A DNA stretch of 64,000 bases from Paenibacillus sp. KS-LC4 (GTDB taxonomy: Bacteria; Bacillota; Bacilli; Paenibacillales; Paenibacillaceae). Location: NCBI RefSeq assembly GCF_036894955.1, contig NZ_CP145905.1, positions 2,994,501 through 3,058,500 on the forward strand, read 5' to 3'. Below the pieces are notes generated by a model, which made no database searches, was not told where the DNA came from, and worked only from the letters and a program-made list of their open reading frames with translations. Within the stretch, counting starts at the first letter, position 1. Each line of letters opens with the position of its first letter. This document shows positions 35,762 to 46,400 of this stretch, in pieces. Both the position numbers and the translations under genes were made by a program.

Positions 35762-38700
35762 ATGAAGTTGAAGACGAAGTCGCCGGATTTGACGCAATTG
35801 CGTTTAAGAAGCCAGGACGAACTGCCAAAGGCAGCCATAAAGGAAGTAAGCAACCACGATATTGCTATCATCGGCATTTATACGCGTTTTCCAAATGCCC
35901 GCAATACAGAGGCGTTCTGGCAAAATATTAAAAATGGGGTAAGCTGCGTCACGAAATTTCCGGAAAAACGCCGGGAGGATGCTGATCGGTATGTCAGATA
36001 CTCGGGACAAGCGGAACTGCCATACTCCAATGGTGCGTACCTTGAGGATATTGACGCATTTGACTACTCCTTCTTCAATATTCCGCCGAAGGAAGCGCTG
36101 CTGATGAATCCTCGTCAGCGTGTATTTTTAGAGGCGGCATGGAATGTGTTTGAAGATGCGGGATACGGGCCGCAGCAGCTTTCTGGCAGCAACATTGGGG
36201 TTTATGCCGGACACATCGGAGACGTTGAAAGCTATGTATACCGGGAGATGATTGAGGCCGTTGATCCCACCCTGGCATCAGCAGCGATGCCGGGAAATTT
36301 ATCTTCTATTATTCCAAGCCGGATTTCTTATTTGCTTAACTTCAAAGGGCCCAGCATGACGGTAGATACCGCATGCTCCTCCTCGCTTATAGCTGTCGAT
36401 CTGGCCTGCCAGGCGCTTCGCCGAGGAGACTGCGAAATGGCGCTGGCTGGCGCAGTGCGCCTTAATCTGCTTCCGCAAAACAAAAATCACGCGAAGCTGG
36501 GCATCGAGTCTACGGACGATGAGACCCGCGCTTTTGATGATGAAGCCGACGGATCAGGAATGGGGGAAGGCGCTGCGATTGTTCTGCTCAAGCCACTCAG
36601 CAAAGCGAAGCGGGATGGCGATTCGATCTACTGCGTCATCAAGGGCAGCGCGGTGAATCAGGATGGCGCCTCTATGGGAATTACGGCTCCGAATCCTTCC
36701 GCCCAAACGGCCGTTCTTCGTAAGGCTTGGAAGGAGGCGGGCATTGATCCGGCAACGATTGCCTATATCGAAACACATGGCACGGGGACAAAGCTTGGCG
36801 ACCCGATTGAAATTGAAGGAATTAGCAAAGCGTTCGAAAAGTATACGGACAAAAAGCAATTTTGTGCGATCGGATCTGTGAAGACGAATATTGGCCATCT
36901 CTATGATTGTGCAGGAATAGCCGGGCTAATTAAAGCGGCACTGGCGCTCAAGCATCAGCTGCTTCCGCCAAGCCTCCACTTCAAGAAGCCGAATAAACAA
37001 ATTCCTTTTATTGATTCGCCAGTATACATAAACACGTCCCAGAAGCCATGGGCGCAAGGAGAGGCTCCGCGGCGCTGCGGTGTCAGCTCATTCGGCTTGT
37101 CGGGTACCAACTGTCATATGGTGCTGGAGGAATATACCCCTCAGACAGCGGCCACTGAACAGGCGGCAGCCGCCCCGGAGCCATCGTATATGATTCCGCT
37201 ATCGGCGAAAAGCGAGGAAGCGCTTCATACGCTGCTTCTCCATATGGGCGAATATTTTGAAGGGGAGCAAAGGGCCAGCCTTAAGGATATTAGCTATACG
37301 CTGGCGGCAGGGCGCGATCATCATCCGCTTCGTCTCGCTTTTATTGCCGCAGATATCGCCGATCTTAAGCAGAAGCTGCATCAGCTCATCGCAAGTCGGC
37401 AGCCTTTAATGGGCTTGAATGTTCCTTGGCTCTCTAATGGTGCATCGAAGCCGGCGGGCGATCATGCTCATTCCGCACAGCTAGCCGAGCGGCTTGTCAA
37501 ACAGTTGAAAACCGCTGACGTACTTGAGCGCCCAGAGCTGCTCCAGCAAATCGCAGAGCTGTACACGGCTGGAGCGGCCATTGGATGGTCCGCTATGTAC
37601 AGAGGAAATAAAGCCAAAAGGGCGCATATCCCCGTTTATCCGTTTGAGCGGAAGCGCAGCTGGCTGCAAATTCCAGAGTCTGCGCCTGCTGAGCGTGAAA
37701 ACGCACTCTTTTACACGATGAAGTGGATGGAGGAGGCAGCAGAGCATGGAGTCCGCACCTTGCGGGGAGAAACGGTTCTTATTATGGGCGAATGGCAGCA
37801 GCTCTCGCAGCAGCTAGAGGAGGAAGGCGTTCATTGCATTCAGGTTAAACGGGGCTCGTACTATCAGGTGCTTAGCCCGGAATCCTACATCATCAGCGAG
37901 AAAGAGGAAGATTACGACAAACTGACGGAAGCTATTAAACATGTGAAGTTTACAAAAATACTGCATTTGCTTTGCTACAACGGACCGAATGAGCTGATAT
38001 CGGCGGAGCAGCTTAGTGAAAGGCAGAGCTTAGGCGTGTTCAGCTTGTTCCATTTGACTAAAGCGCTCCTGCGTGCAGGCGTCGGACATAAGCATGAAAT
38101 CATTATTGCAGCCGACTATGTAAACCGAATTACCGGAGAGGAAGCGTGCCTGAAGCCAGAAAACTCGCCATTGTTCGGCTTAGGTAAAGTCATTGGCATT
38201 GAATACCCGCATATTACTTGCAGAGCGATAGATGTAGATGCTTTGACTACGGCACGCGATGTCATTGCGGAGATGGGTCTTAGCAAAAAGACTTATCAAA
38301 TCGCTTATCGGAACGGCGAGCGTTTTGCAGAAATAATGGAAGAGACGGATGTTGAGAAAATGCAGGGCAAGCCCGTTTCAGTGAAAGAGGAAGGCGTGTA
38401 TGTCATCACAGGCGGCGCTGGAAACCTTGGTCTACTTACGGCAAAACATTTGGCGTCCAAAGGAAAAATAAATTTGGCGCTGTTAAACCGTACCCCGCTG
38501 CCAAAGCAGGAGGACTGGCCCTCGCATTTGGAGCAGGATGACGGCTCACGGCTGCATGACACCATTAAGAAGCTGCAAGAAATTGCTGCTACTGGAGCAC
38601 AGGTTGAGTGTATCCCGCTTAACGTCACCTCGCTCGATGAAATGAGCGCCGCCATGGAGAGGCTGCGGCAAAAGTATGGAAAAATAAATGGCGTCATCCA

Positions 38701-41700
38701 TGCGGCTGGCGTAGCGGGCAGAGGCTTTCTCATTCGCAAGGACACCGCCGTATTCGAAGAGGTGCTAAATCCGAAGGTTATGGGCACCTGGATTTTAGAT
38801 AAAGTCACCGAGCAGGATGAGCTCGACTTCTTCGTTTTATTTTCGTCAGGCGTTTCACTTGTTGGCGAGATGGGGCAAGGCGATTATACCGCTGCCAACT
38901 GCTATCTGGATGCTTTTGCTGATTATCGAAGGAAGCGCGGAAAGCCAGCTCTTGCCATTAACTGGGTCGTGTGGGACGGTGCGCGAATGGGTGAAGGAAC
39001 GAGCGAAACGATCGACAGCATTTTCAAAACGCTGCCCGCAGCATTAGCGCTCCATGGCTTCGATCAAGCCGTCAGCAAAGATCTGGGACGTGTATTAATC
39101 GGTGAGGTGAATACGTCTAATCCGCGAGGTTTGGAGCTGTTCAGCAAGGATGTTTTCCACTTGCCAGAGAAGCTGCGAGCTATCATGTTTAGTGACAGCA
39201 GCAAGGAGCAGGCGGTTCTAGGCAAGACGCAGCGGGCGCAGGAGGCGAAGGTGAAGCTGCTAGGCAGCAAAAACGGCTCCTATTCCGAAGTGGAGCAGAC
39301 GCTGGCGAGTCTGTACCGCGAGGTGCTCGGCTATGAGGAGCTGAGTATCCACGATACTTTCTTCGAGCTAGGCGGAGATTCGGTGCAACTGCATCGCTTG
39401 CATAAGCTGGTAGATCAGCGGTACACGGGACAAACCTCAATAGCCGATTTGTTCGCTTACGCTTCAATAGCCAGGCTGGCGTCATTTTTGACAAAGGAAG
39501 ACAGCAAAGCAATCAAGCCAAATACCGCTGCTAGGCATGCTCCTGCCTCGCATGAGGATGACATCGCTATTATCGGAATGTCTGCGCTGTTTCCAGGAGC
39601 AGATTCCGTTGACCAATACTGGACAAACATCAGCAACGCCGTAGATTGCACAGGGCCTATCCCGCAAGAGCGGCGCATTTACGCAGAGGATTATCTGGCA
39701 GCTACAGGTCAGTCTCCGGCTGAACATCCCGGCTATATGGACTGCGCTTTTGTGGAAGGCATTGATGAGTTTGATTATCGGTTTTTCCGAATATCGCCGA
39801 AGGAAGCTAATTTGACCGACCCGTGCCAGAGGGTGTTTATGCAGAAGGCGTGGCATGCCATTGAGGATGCGGGATATGGCGGTGATAAGCTGCGCGGCAG
39901 TCGCACAGGCATTTATGTCGGGTTTGCCAACATTATTCGCGATTCGTATCAGAAGATGCTGACTGATGTTGATCCTGTCATGATGTCGGAAGCGATTGTC
40001 GGCAACGTATCCGCGATGCTTCCAAGCCGCATTTCCCATATGCTTGATTTGAAGGGGCCGACTATGGTCGTGGATACGGCCTGCTCCTCCTCATTAGTTG
40101 CTGTGCATTTGGCTAGTAATGCGATTCGGGGCGGCGATTGCGACATGGCGATAGTCGGCGGCGTCAAGCTATTTCTTATTCCGCTTGATCATGAGCATAA
40201 CAAAATTGGCATTGAATCCACGGATGGGAAAACGCGCACCTTCGACGCCTATGCGGATGGCTCAGGCAGCGGCGAAGGAACAGCGGCCATCATACTCAAG
40301 CCGCTAAGCAAAGCCAAGGCGGATGGCGACCATATTCATGCCGTTATTAAAGGGAGTGCCATCAATCAGGATGGCGCATCAATGGGCATTACCGCGCCAA
40401 ATCCTGCCGCACAGACTGACGTAATAACGCGGGCGTGGGAGAAGGCGGGCATTCACCCAGAGTCAATCGCCTTTTTTGAAGCCCATGGTACAGGTACTGC
40501 TCTTGGCGATCCGATTGAAATCAGCGGCTTGAAGCAGGCGATCGAGTCTTATACGGACAAGAAGCAGTTTTGTGCAATCGGTTCGGTAAAGTCGAACATC
40601 GGGCATCTAAATGAAGGGGCCGGAATGGCGTCCATTATTAAATCGGTCATGGCGCTCAAGCATCGGGTCATACCGCCGACACTCTACTTCCAAACGCCAA
40701 ATCCAAAAATCGACCTGCATGATTCTCCGCTGTTCATCAACGCCCAGTCAAGAAAATGGGAAAATGAAGAGCAGCCCATGAGATGCGCGGTCAGCTCATT
40801 TGGCCTAAGCGGCACGAACTGTCACATGATTATTGAGGAGTACACACCGGAGGCTACAGAATCTAATGAGGAAGCGAAGTGTCAAGCACCGCCTCAAATA
40901 TTGACTTTATCAGCAGCCAGCAAAGGATCGCTTATAAGGCTGATCCGACAGTATGCCAACCGCTTTGAGAATGGCACTGCCGGGACACTTGCTGACATCT
41001 GTTATACGGCGAATACAGGGAGAGGACATTACGCTCACCGCCTTGCCCTGATGGTCTCTGATGGGGCTGACCTGATCGGCAAGCTGAAGCATTTGGCCGA
41101 GCAGGAGAGCTTAAGCCCGCTTTCAGCGGCAGGAGTGTATTACGGCGAATATCGGGCGGTAAGCGATGAGCGTAGCATTCGCAACCCAGGCGACATTACA
41201 GAGGCGAGAAAAAGCGAGCTCGGTCGAGCAGGCGAGCAAGCCGTCATGGCGCTGGAAAACGTACCGGCGGCAGCACGTACCGAAGCGCTGGAGCAGCTTT
41301 GCCAGCTTTATGTACAGGGCGCAGATATCCCGTGGGAGCAGCTCTACGCCGAACAAAAGCACGCCAAAGTTCAATTGCCAGTCTATCCGTTCGAGCGGAC
41401 AAAATGCTGGGCGGACTTTCCTAAATATGCGAAGCAAGCTTTGCCCCGTACGGCTTCTGCTGCCGCTGCTGACACTGCTGTAGCAGTGGATAAGCTGCCA
41501 GCTGCCTTTACGATGAGCTGGAAGCAGCAGGAACGATTAGTAGTTTCAGCGGCCAAGCCCGCTGATGGTGTGACCGTCATCGTCCGGGACAGCGACGGCT
41601 TTGCTGAGCGTTTGGCTAGCGCATTAAGAGATCAGGGCAGGCAGGTACTTATCGCGCATCCCCCTGATTGGTCCATTAGCGAGGAGACAGCTGCTGCAGA

Positions 41701-43456
41701 AGGGAGAATGCTAGCTGACTATAGCCAGCTTTTGCAGGAGGCAGCGGAGCAGGGAATTGCTCAAATTATCCATTGCGGCAGCCTGACGAGAAGCGGCATA
41801 TCCAGCATAGAAGAGCTGAAAGCAAGCCAGCATAGAGGTGCAATGAGCTTGTTCCTGATCATGAAGGCATGGGCTGCCTGCGGTTTTGAGCAAGCTGCGG
41901 AAATAGTCGTGTTGACTGAAAATGCTTGCCGCATTTCAGGGGTAGAACGGCAGCTTCGACCCGAAAATGCTCCGCTGCTTGGGCTAGCTAAAGCACTCTC
42001 CAAGGAGCATTCGAATATAAGCTGTCGCAGCATCGACATGGACGAAGAGCCGAAGCTAGAGGATATTTTGTCAGAATTATCAATGAATTCAGACAGCAGA
42101 CTCGTTGCTTTTCGAAATGGAATTCGTTATGTTGAGGTATTTGAGCCATGCAGCAGTCTAAATACGCCTAACGGCGAGGAACTGACTGTTCAAGCGGGAG
42201 CCGTCTATCTCATAACGGGCGGCACAGGCGGAATAGGACTTGAAACGGCAAAATGGCTAAGCATCAAAGGCCGCATAAAGCTGGTGCTAGTCAATCGCTC
42301 CGAACTGCCTGATCGGCGGACCTGGGATAGCATATTGCTGCAAAACGAGGATCTCAAGCTCTGCGAGAAAATAGCAGCCATTCGGGAGATCGAAGCTAGT
42401 GGCTCTGAGGTCATTTTATATCGCTCTGATGTATCCCAATACGATGAAACCGCGGCAATGCTGGAAGATATCCGGCTAACGCACGGGGAAATCAAAGGAA
42501 TCGTACACGGAGCAGGAATAGCACGTACTGAGTCCATCATGGAGAAGAGCTTGGATACGTTTGAGCAAGTCATCCGTGCCAAAATCTACGGCACATGGCT
42601 GCTGGATCAGCTGACTCAGCAGGATCGTCTTGATTTCTTCATTATGTATTCTTCTATTGCGACGATGCTTGAGACGGGCTATCAAAGCGACTATCTGGCG
42701 GCAAACGCTTATCTTGATGCCTATAGTGCAGCGCCATCCAGCGATGGAAGACGAAGGCTGACGATTAATTGGACGACATGGCAAGGCAAGGGAATGGCTT
42801 CTGATCAAAATTTTCAGGCGGATACGATTTTTAAAACGATACAGGCTGCCCGTGCGCTGGAGCTGCTGGACCTTGTTTGGTGCACGCCGGAAAGCAGAGT
42901 TTTGATCGGGGAACTGAATTTGGAGAGCAGGATGGCGTTGTGGCTGCATAACTATGCGATTCAATTATCAGCTGACATTGCGACAAGCCTTGAGACGTTG
43001 AACGAACGACTGGCGCAAGTGCCGGAAAGATCATCTAAGTCTGCCGGATATGCAGCTGTTACGCTGATCGGCAGCGAGCATGATGCGTTCAGCGAAACCG
43101 AGCGGCAGGTTGCCGAGGCTTGTAAAGGGGTGCTCGGATTTACGGAAATCGACATCCACGAAAGCTTTTTCGAAATGGGAGCTGACTCGCTCATGATTCG
43201 CCAAATTTATCAGAAGCTTTCGCAGCTATATACCGAAGAAGTTGTCATTACCGACATGTTCGAGTACCCGACGGTTCATAAGCTGGCTAAGCATATCGAA
43301 CGGCGGCAAGTAGGGATGGACACGGCTGCTGCTGCCCCGATAAACAATCGGACAGTATTGCAGGATGACGAATTAAACCGGATGTTTGACGAGCTTGATA
43401 ATGGGGCGCTCGATCTTGAACAGGTGCTCTCCAAGCTCGGCTCCAAAGAGAGGTGA
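35762..43456 (+). CDS. Trans-AT PKS A: KS-KR-ACP-KS-KR-ACP
   Basis: A 2564-aa bimodular polyketide synthase. Module 1: KS (~32-460, Cys205 in DTACSSSL, HGTGTKLGDP, NIGHLYDCAG), post-KS linker ending PVYPFERKRSWL, KR (~700-1130; TGGAGNLG, Tyr1042), ACP (Ser1207, LGGDSVQL). Module 2: KS (~1266-1695, Cys1441), linker, KR (TGGTGGIG, Tyr2311), ACP (Ser2476, MGADSLMI). The KS-KR interval has linker sequence but no GHSxG acyltransferase, so malonyl units must come from a trans-acting AT. No DH or ER is present, so each module leaves a beta-hydroxyl. TTG 35768 has better ribosome-site spacing than ATG 35762. The C-terminus is a helical docking-like segment (DELDNGALDLEQVLSKLG). Confidence 0.92.
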   Translation: MKLKTKSPDLTQLRLRSQDELPKAAIKEVSNHDIAIIGIYTRFPNARNTEAFWQNIKNGVSCVTKFPEKRREDADRYVRYSGQAELPYSNGAYLEDIDAFDYSFFNIPPKEALLMNPRQRVFLEAAWNVFEDAGYGPQQLSGSNIGVYAGHIGDVESYVYREMIEAVDPTLASAAMPGNLSSIIPSRISYLLNFKGPSMTVDTACSSSLIAVDLACQALRRGDCEMALAGAVRLNLLPQNKNHAKLGIESTDDETRAFDDEADGSGMGEGAAIVLLKPLSKAKRDGDSIYCVIKGSAVNQDGASMGITAPNPSAQTAVLRKAWKEAGIDPATIAYIETHGTGTKLGDPIEIEGISKAFEKYTDKKQFCAIGSVKTNIGHLYDCAGIAGLIKAALALKHQLLPPSLHFKKPNKQIPFIDSPVYINTSQKPWAQGEAPRRCGVSSFGLSGTNCHMVLEEYTPQTAATEQAAAAPEPSYMIPLSAKSEEALHTLLLHMGEYFEGEQRASLKDISYTLAAGRDHHPLRLAFIAADIADLKQKLHQLIASRQPLMGLNVPWLSNGASKPAGDHAHSAQLAERLVKQLKTADVLERPELLQQIAELYTAGAAIGWSAMYRGNKAKRAHIPVYPFERKRSWLQIPESAPAERENALFYTMKWMEEAAEHGVRTLRGETVLIMGEWQQLSQQLEEEGVHCIQVKRGSYYQVLSPESYIISEKEEDYDKLTEAIKHVKFTKILHLLCYNGPNELISAEQLSERQSLGVFSLFHLTKALLRAGVGHKHEIIIAADYVNRITGEEACLKPENSPLFGLGKVIGIEYPHITCRAIDVDALTTARDVIAEMGLSKKTYQIAYRNGERFAEIMEETDVEKMQGKPVSVKEEGVYVITGGAGNLGLLTAKHLASKGKINLALLNRTPLPKQEDWPSHLEQDDGSRLHDTIKKLQEIAATGAQVECIPLNVTSLDEMSAAMERLRQKYGKINGVIHAAGVAGRGFLIRKDTAVFEEVLNPKVMGTWILDKVTEQDELDFFVLFSSGVSLVGEMGQGDYTAANCYLDAFADYRRKRGKPALAINWVVWDGARMGEGTSETIDSIFKTLPAALALHGFDQAVSKDLGRVLIGEVNTSNPRGLELFSKDVFHLPEKLRAIMFSDSSKEQAVLGKTQRAQEAKVKLLGSKNGSYSEVEQTLASLYREVLGYEELSIHDTFFELGGDSVQLHRLHKLVDQRYTGQTSIADLFAYASIARLASFLTKEDSKAIKPNTAARHAPASHEDDIAIIGMSALFPGADSVDQYWTNISNAVDCTGPIPQERRIYAEDYLAATGQSPAEHPGYMDCAFVEGIDEFDYRFFRISPKEANLTDPCQRVFMQKAWHAIEDAGYGGDKLRGSRTGIYVGFANIIRDSYQKMLTDVDPVMMSEAIVGNVSAMLPSRISHMLDLKGPTMVVDTACSSSLVAVHLASNAIRGGDCDMAIVGGVKLFLIPLDHEHNKIGIESTDGKTRTFDAYADGSGSGEGTAAIILKPLSKAKADGDHIHAVIKGSAINQDGASMGITAPNPAAQTDVITRAWEKAGIHPESIAFFEAHGTGTALGDPIEISGLKQAIESYTDKKQFCAIGSVKSNIGHLNEGAGMASIIKSVMALKHRVIPPTLYFQTPNPKIDLHDSPLFINAQSRKWENEEQPMRCAVSSFGLSGTNCHMIIEEYTPEATESNEEAKCQAPPQILTLSAASKGSLIRLIRQYANRFENGTAGTLADICYTANTGRGHYAHRLALMVSDGADLIGKLKHLAEQESLSPLSAAGVYYGEYRAVSDERSIRNPGDITEARKSELGRAGEQAVMALENVPAAARTEALEQLCQLYVQGADIPWEQLYAEQKHAKVQLPVYPFERTKCWADFPKYAKQALPRTASAAAADTAVAVDKLPAAFTMSWKQQERLVVSAAKPADGVTVIVRDSDGFAERLASALRDQGRQVLIAHPPDWSISEETAAAEGRMLADYSQLLQEAAEQGIAQIIHCGSLTRSGISSIEELKASQHRGAMSLFLIMKAWAACGFEQAAEIVVLTENACRISGVERQLRPENAPLLGLAKALSKEHSNISCRSIDMDEEPKLEDILSELSMNSDSRLVAFRNGIRYVEVFEPCSSLNTPNGEELTVQAGAVYLITGGTGGIGLETAKWLSIKGRIKLVLVNRSELPDRRTWDSILLQNEDLKLCEKIAAIREIEASGSEVILYRSDVSQYDETAAMLEDIRLTHGEIKGIVHGAGIARTESIMEKSLDTFEQVIRAKIYGTWLLDQLTQQDRLDFFIMYSSIATMLETGYQSDYLAANAYLDAYSAAPSSDGRRRLTINWTTWQGKGMASDQNFQADTIFKTIQAARALELLDLVWCTPESRVLIGELNLESRMALWLHNYAIQLSADIATSLETLNERLAQVPERSSKSAGYAAVTLIGSEHDAFSETERQVAEACKGVLGFTEIDIHESFFEMGADSLMIRQIYQKLSQLYTEEVVITDMFEYPTVHKLAKHIERRQVGMDTAAAAPINNRTVLQDDELNRMFDELDNGALDLEQVLSKLGSKER

Positions 43457-43460
43457 GAAT

Positions 43461-46400
43461 ATGGACAAGGCTTACAAATATTTGGTGCAGGGTGTTCAGG
43501 ACAAAAAGATTGACAGGCAGGTAGCTATTGACTTGATTAAGCTGCTTGAGACAGAAGCTGTAACGGATGCCGGCGATATTGCGATTATCGGCATGGCTGC
43601 CAAGCTCCCGTCTGCGAGCACGATAGAGGAGTTTTGGGAGGTTGTCGAAAGCGGCGTTGATTGCATAACCGGATTTCCAGATACGCGCAGCGGCGATATT
43701 AGCCGTTACCTTCGATTCAAGGGGGTTCCTGAAGAGGAAATCCGTTATAACAAAAGCGCTTATTTACCTGAAATCGATAAATTTGATTATAAGTTTTTTA
43801 AGTTGTCCCCTCGTGAAGCAAGTTTGATGGACCCGTGCCAGAGAATGTTTCTGGAGACAAGCTGGCAGGCCGTTGAGGATGCGGGCTACGGAGGAAGCAG
43901 GCTGGAGGGCTCAAAGACAGGCGTGTTCGTCGGCTATGCCAGCAATTATAGGGACATGTACGCCAAAATGATTGAGGACATTGATCCTACTGCGCTTTCG
44001 ATTGGCTTGGTCGGAAACTTGAACGCCGTCATCTCCGGCAGAATTTCTTATTTGCTCGATTTGAAGGGGACAAGCATGGTTATTGATACGGCTTGCTCCT
44101 CCTCGCTTGTTGCGATAGATTCGGCCTGCCAGGCGCTGCGCAGCCGCACTTGCGAAATGGCAATTGCTGGCGGCATCAACATTAATACGGTGCCGATCAG
44201 CAAGGACTATATGCAGACTGGCATAGAATCGACCGATGGGGTGTCGCGGACGTTTGACAACCATTCGAACGGTTCTGGGGTAGGAGAAGGCATTGGCGCA
44301 ATCGTTCTGAAGCCGCTAAAGGACGCCTTGAGAGATAAGGATGTCATCTATGCGGTCATTAAAGGGAGCGCCACCAACCAGGACGGCCGGTCAGCAGGAC
44401 TTACCGCGCCAAACCCGCAAGCACAGACAGATGTTATTTTACAGGCGTGGGAAAATGCCGGCATCGACCCGGAAACGATTGCTTATATTGAGACTCACGG
44501 CACTGGCACCAATTTGGGTGATCCGATTGAAATTCAAGGCATTCATTCGGCTTTCCGCAGACATACGAGCAAAAAACAATTTTGCGCGGTCAGCTCCGTG
44601 AAGACGAATATTGGTCATTTAAGCGAGGCAGCTGGCATCGTAAGCGTCATAAAAGCAGTCATGGCATTGAAGACGAAGCAGCTGCCGCCTTCGATCCATT
44701 TTAACCATCCGAATCGGTCGATTCCGTTTGAAGACTCGCCGGTGTACGTAAGCGCAAAGCTGCGTGCGTGGGAAACGGATGGAGGACCGCGAAGATGCGG
44801 GGTAAGCGCCTTCGGCATCAGTGGAACGAATTGTCACGTTGTACTGGAGGAGGCTCCTGCACAAGCAGTCGCGGAGCAAAAGCCCAGGACGCCGCGATTG
44901 TTCACATTGTCTGCCAAGTCGGAACAAATACTGCTTGAATTAATTAACCTTTATTCAAATTATTTGGCGCATAACGACCAGCTGAATTTAGATGAGGTTT
45001 GCTATACCGCAAATTCTGGCAGAGGTCATTACTCGCATCGGCTAGCGCTGCTTCCGACAAGCATAGCAGATTTGCGGGACAAGCTTGTCAATGCTCGTCT
45101 TGACGATAGCGAAGGAGCAAGATATTACGGGGCTCATCGGCTCATTGACTCCTCTAAGGAGGCGCTTGAAGCAAACGATTTGAAGGTCAAGGAGCAGGAG
45201 CGGCTAAGCGCAGAGGCGGCGGCAATAATAGCTGCTTACTGGGCTGAGCCCGATGCGCCCAGCAGCCTGATCGAGCAAGTAGCAGGGCTGTATGTCAAAG
45301 GCGCCGATGTGGATTGGGATTTGCTTGCTGGAGAAGTGAAGCCTTCAAAGGCATCGCTTCCTGCGTACCCTTTCGAGCGGAGCAGATGCTGGATCGATGC
45401 CCCGCTGCAGCAGCAAGTACAGTCTCTAGCAGAAGAAGAGCGCGGACTGTTTTACGGGTTTAACTGGAGAGCGGAGCAGCTGTCAGAGGATGCGGAGCGC
45501 GCACAAATGGCTGATGTGCTCATTATCGAGGACGAATGCCGTTCATCGTTTGTGCAGGCGACAATCGACAAGCTGAGGGAGCAAGGGAGAAATGTTATTG
45601 TAGCTTCCCTTGGAAGCAGCTTTGCGAGGATTGAAGCTAACCACTATTCGCTTACGTGCAATGAAGGCGATTATGACCAGCTGATGGTTGACCTGCTGGG
45701 GCGTCCCGTTACCCACATTTTGCATATGTGCGGACTATCCGAGAGACTTGCTGCCGAAACGCTGGAGCAGTTGGAGCAAAGCCAGCAGCACGGGATATAC
45801 AGCCTGCTCTATTTAACAAGATCGCTCATGAGGCACGACCCGAGGTCAAAACGGCATATGCTGTTGTTTACGAAGCTGCTGCATGCGGTAACGGGACTGG
45901 AAGCTAAATTAAACCCAGAATGGGCAACGCTTGTTGGCTTAGGTAAGGTTATTCCACAGGAGTTTACACAAATCGCATGCAAAGCGGTAGATATTGACGA
46001 CTTCACGCAAGTAGAGGCCATCTGGCCGGAATTGGAGCATTTTACGAAGCAATATCACGTGTCTTATCGCGAAGGCTGTCGGTATACGGAGGAGTACGGT
46101 CCGATAGATCCGCTCAAGCTGGAGGAAGTTAGGACGGAAATTCGCGATACCGGGGTTTACCTCATAACGGGCGGCACTGGAGGCATTGGGCTTGAAAACG
46201 CCAAATATTTGGCCTCCAAGGCAAACGTAAATGTAGCCCTTGTGAACCGTTCCCAGCTACCTCCAAAGGAGGAGTGGGCAGCCGTTATTGCAGGCGGCGA
46301 GGACGAGGATACGATTCGTAAAATCCAGAAGCTTCAGGAAATTGAAGCGCTGGGCAGCCGTATTACGCTCCATAGCGTAGATATAGCGGACTATGCAGCG

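Noticed and set aside
37140..37700. Possible AT domain between the KS and KR of PKS A module 1
   Set aside because: The stretch has the linker signatures that normally flank an AT (start of LSAKSEEAL, end PVYPFERKRSW) but no GHSxG or catalytic His region, and it is too short.
43386..43460. PKS B starting inside PKS A (frame open from 43386)
   Set aside because: The extra residues have no homology, while ATG 43461 has a good ribosome site and begins the docking helix.
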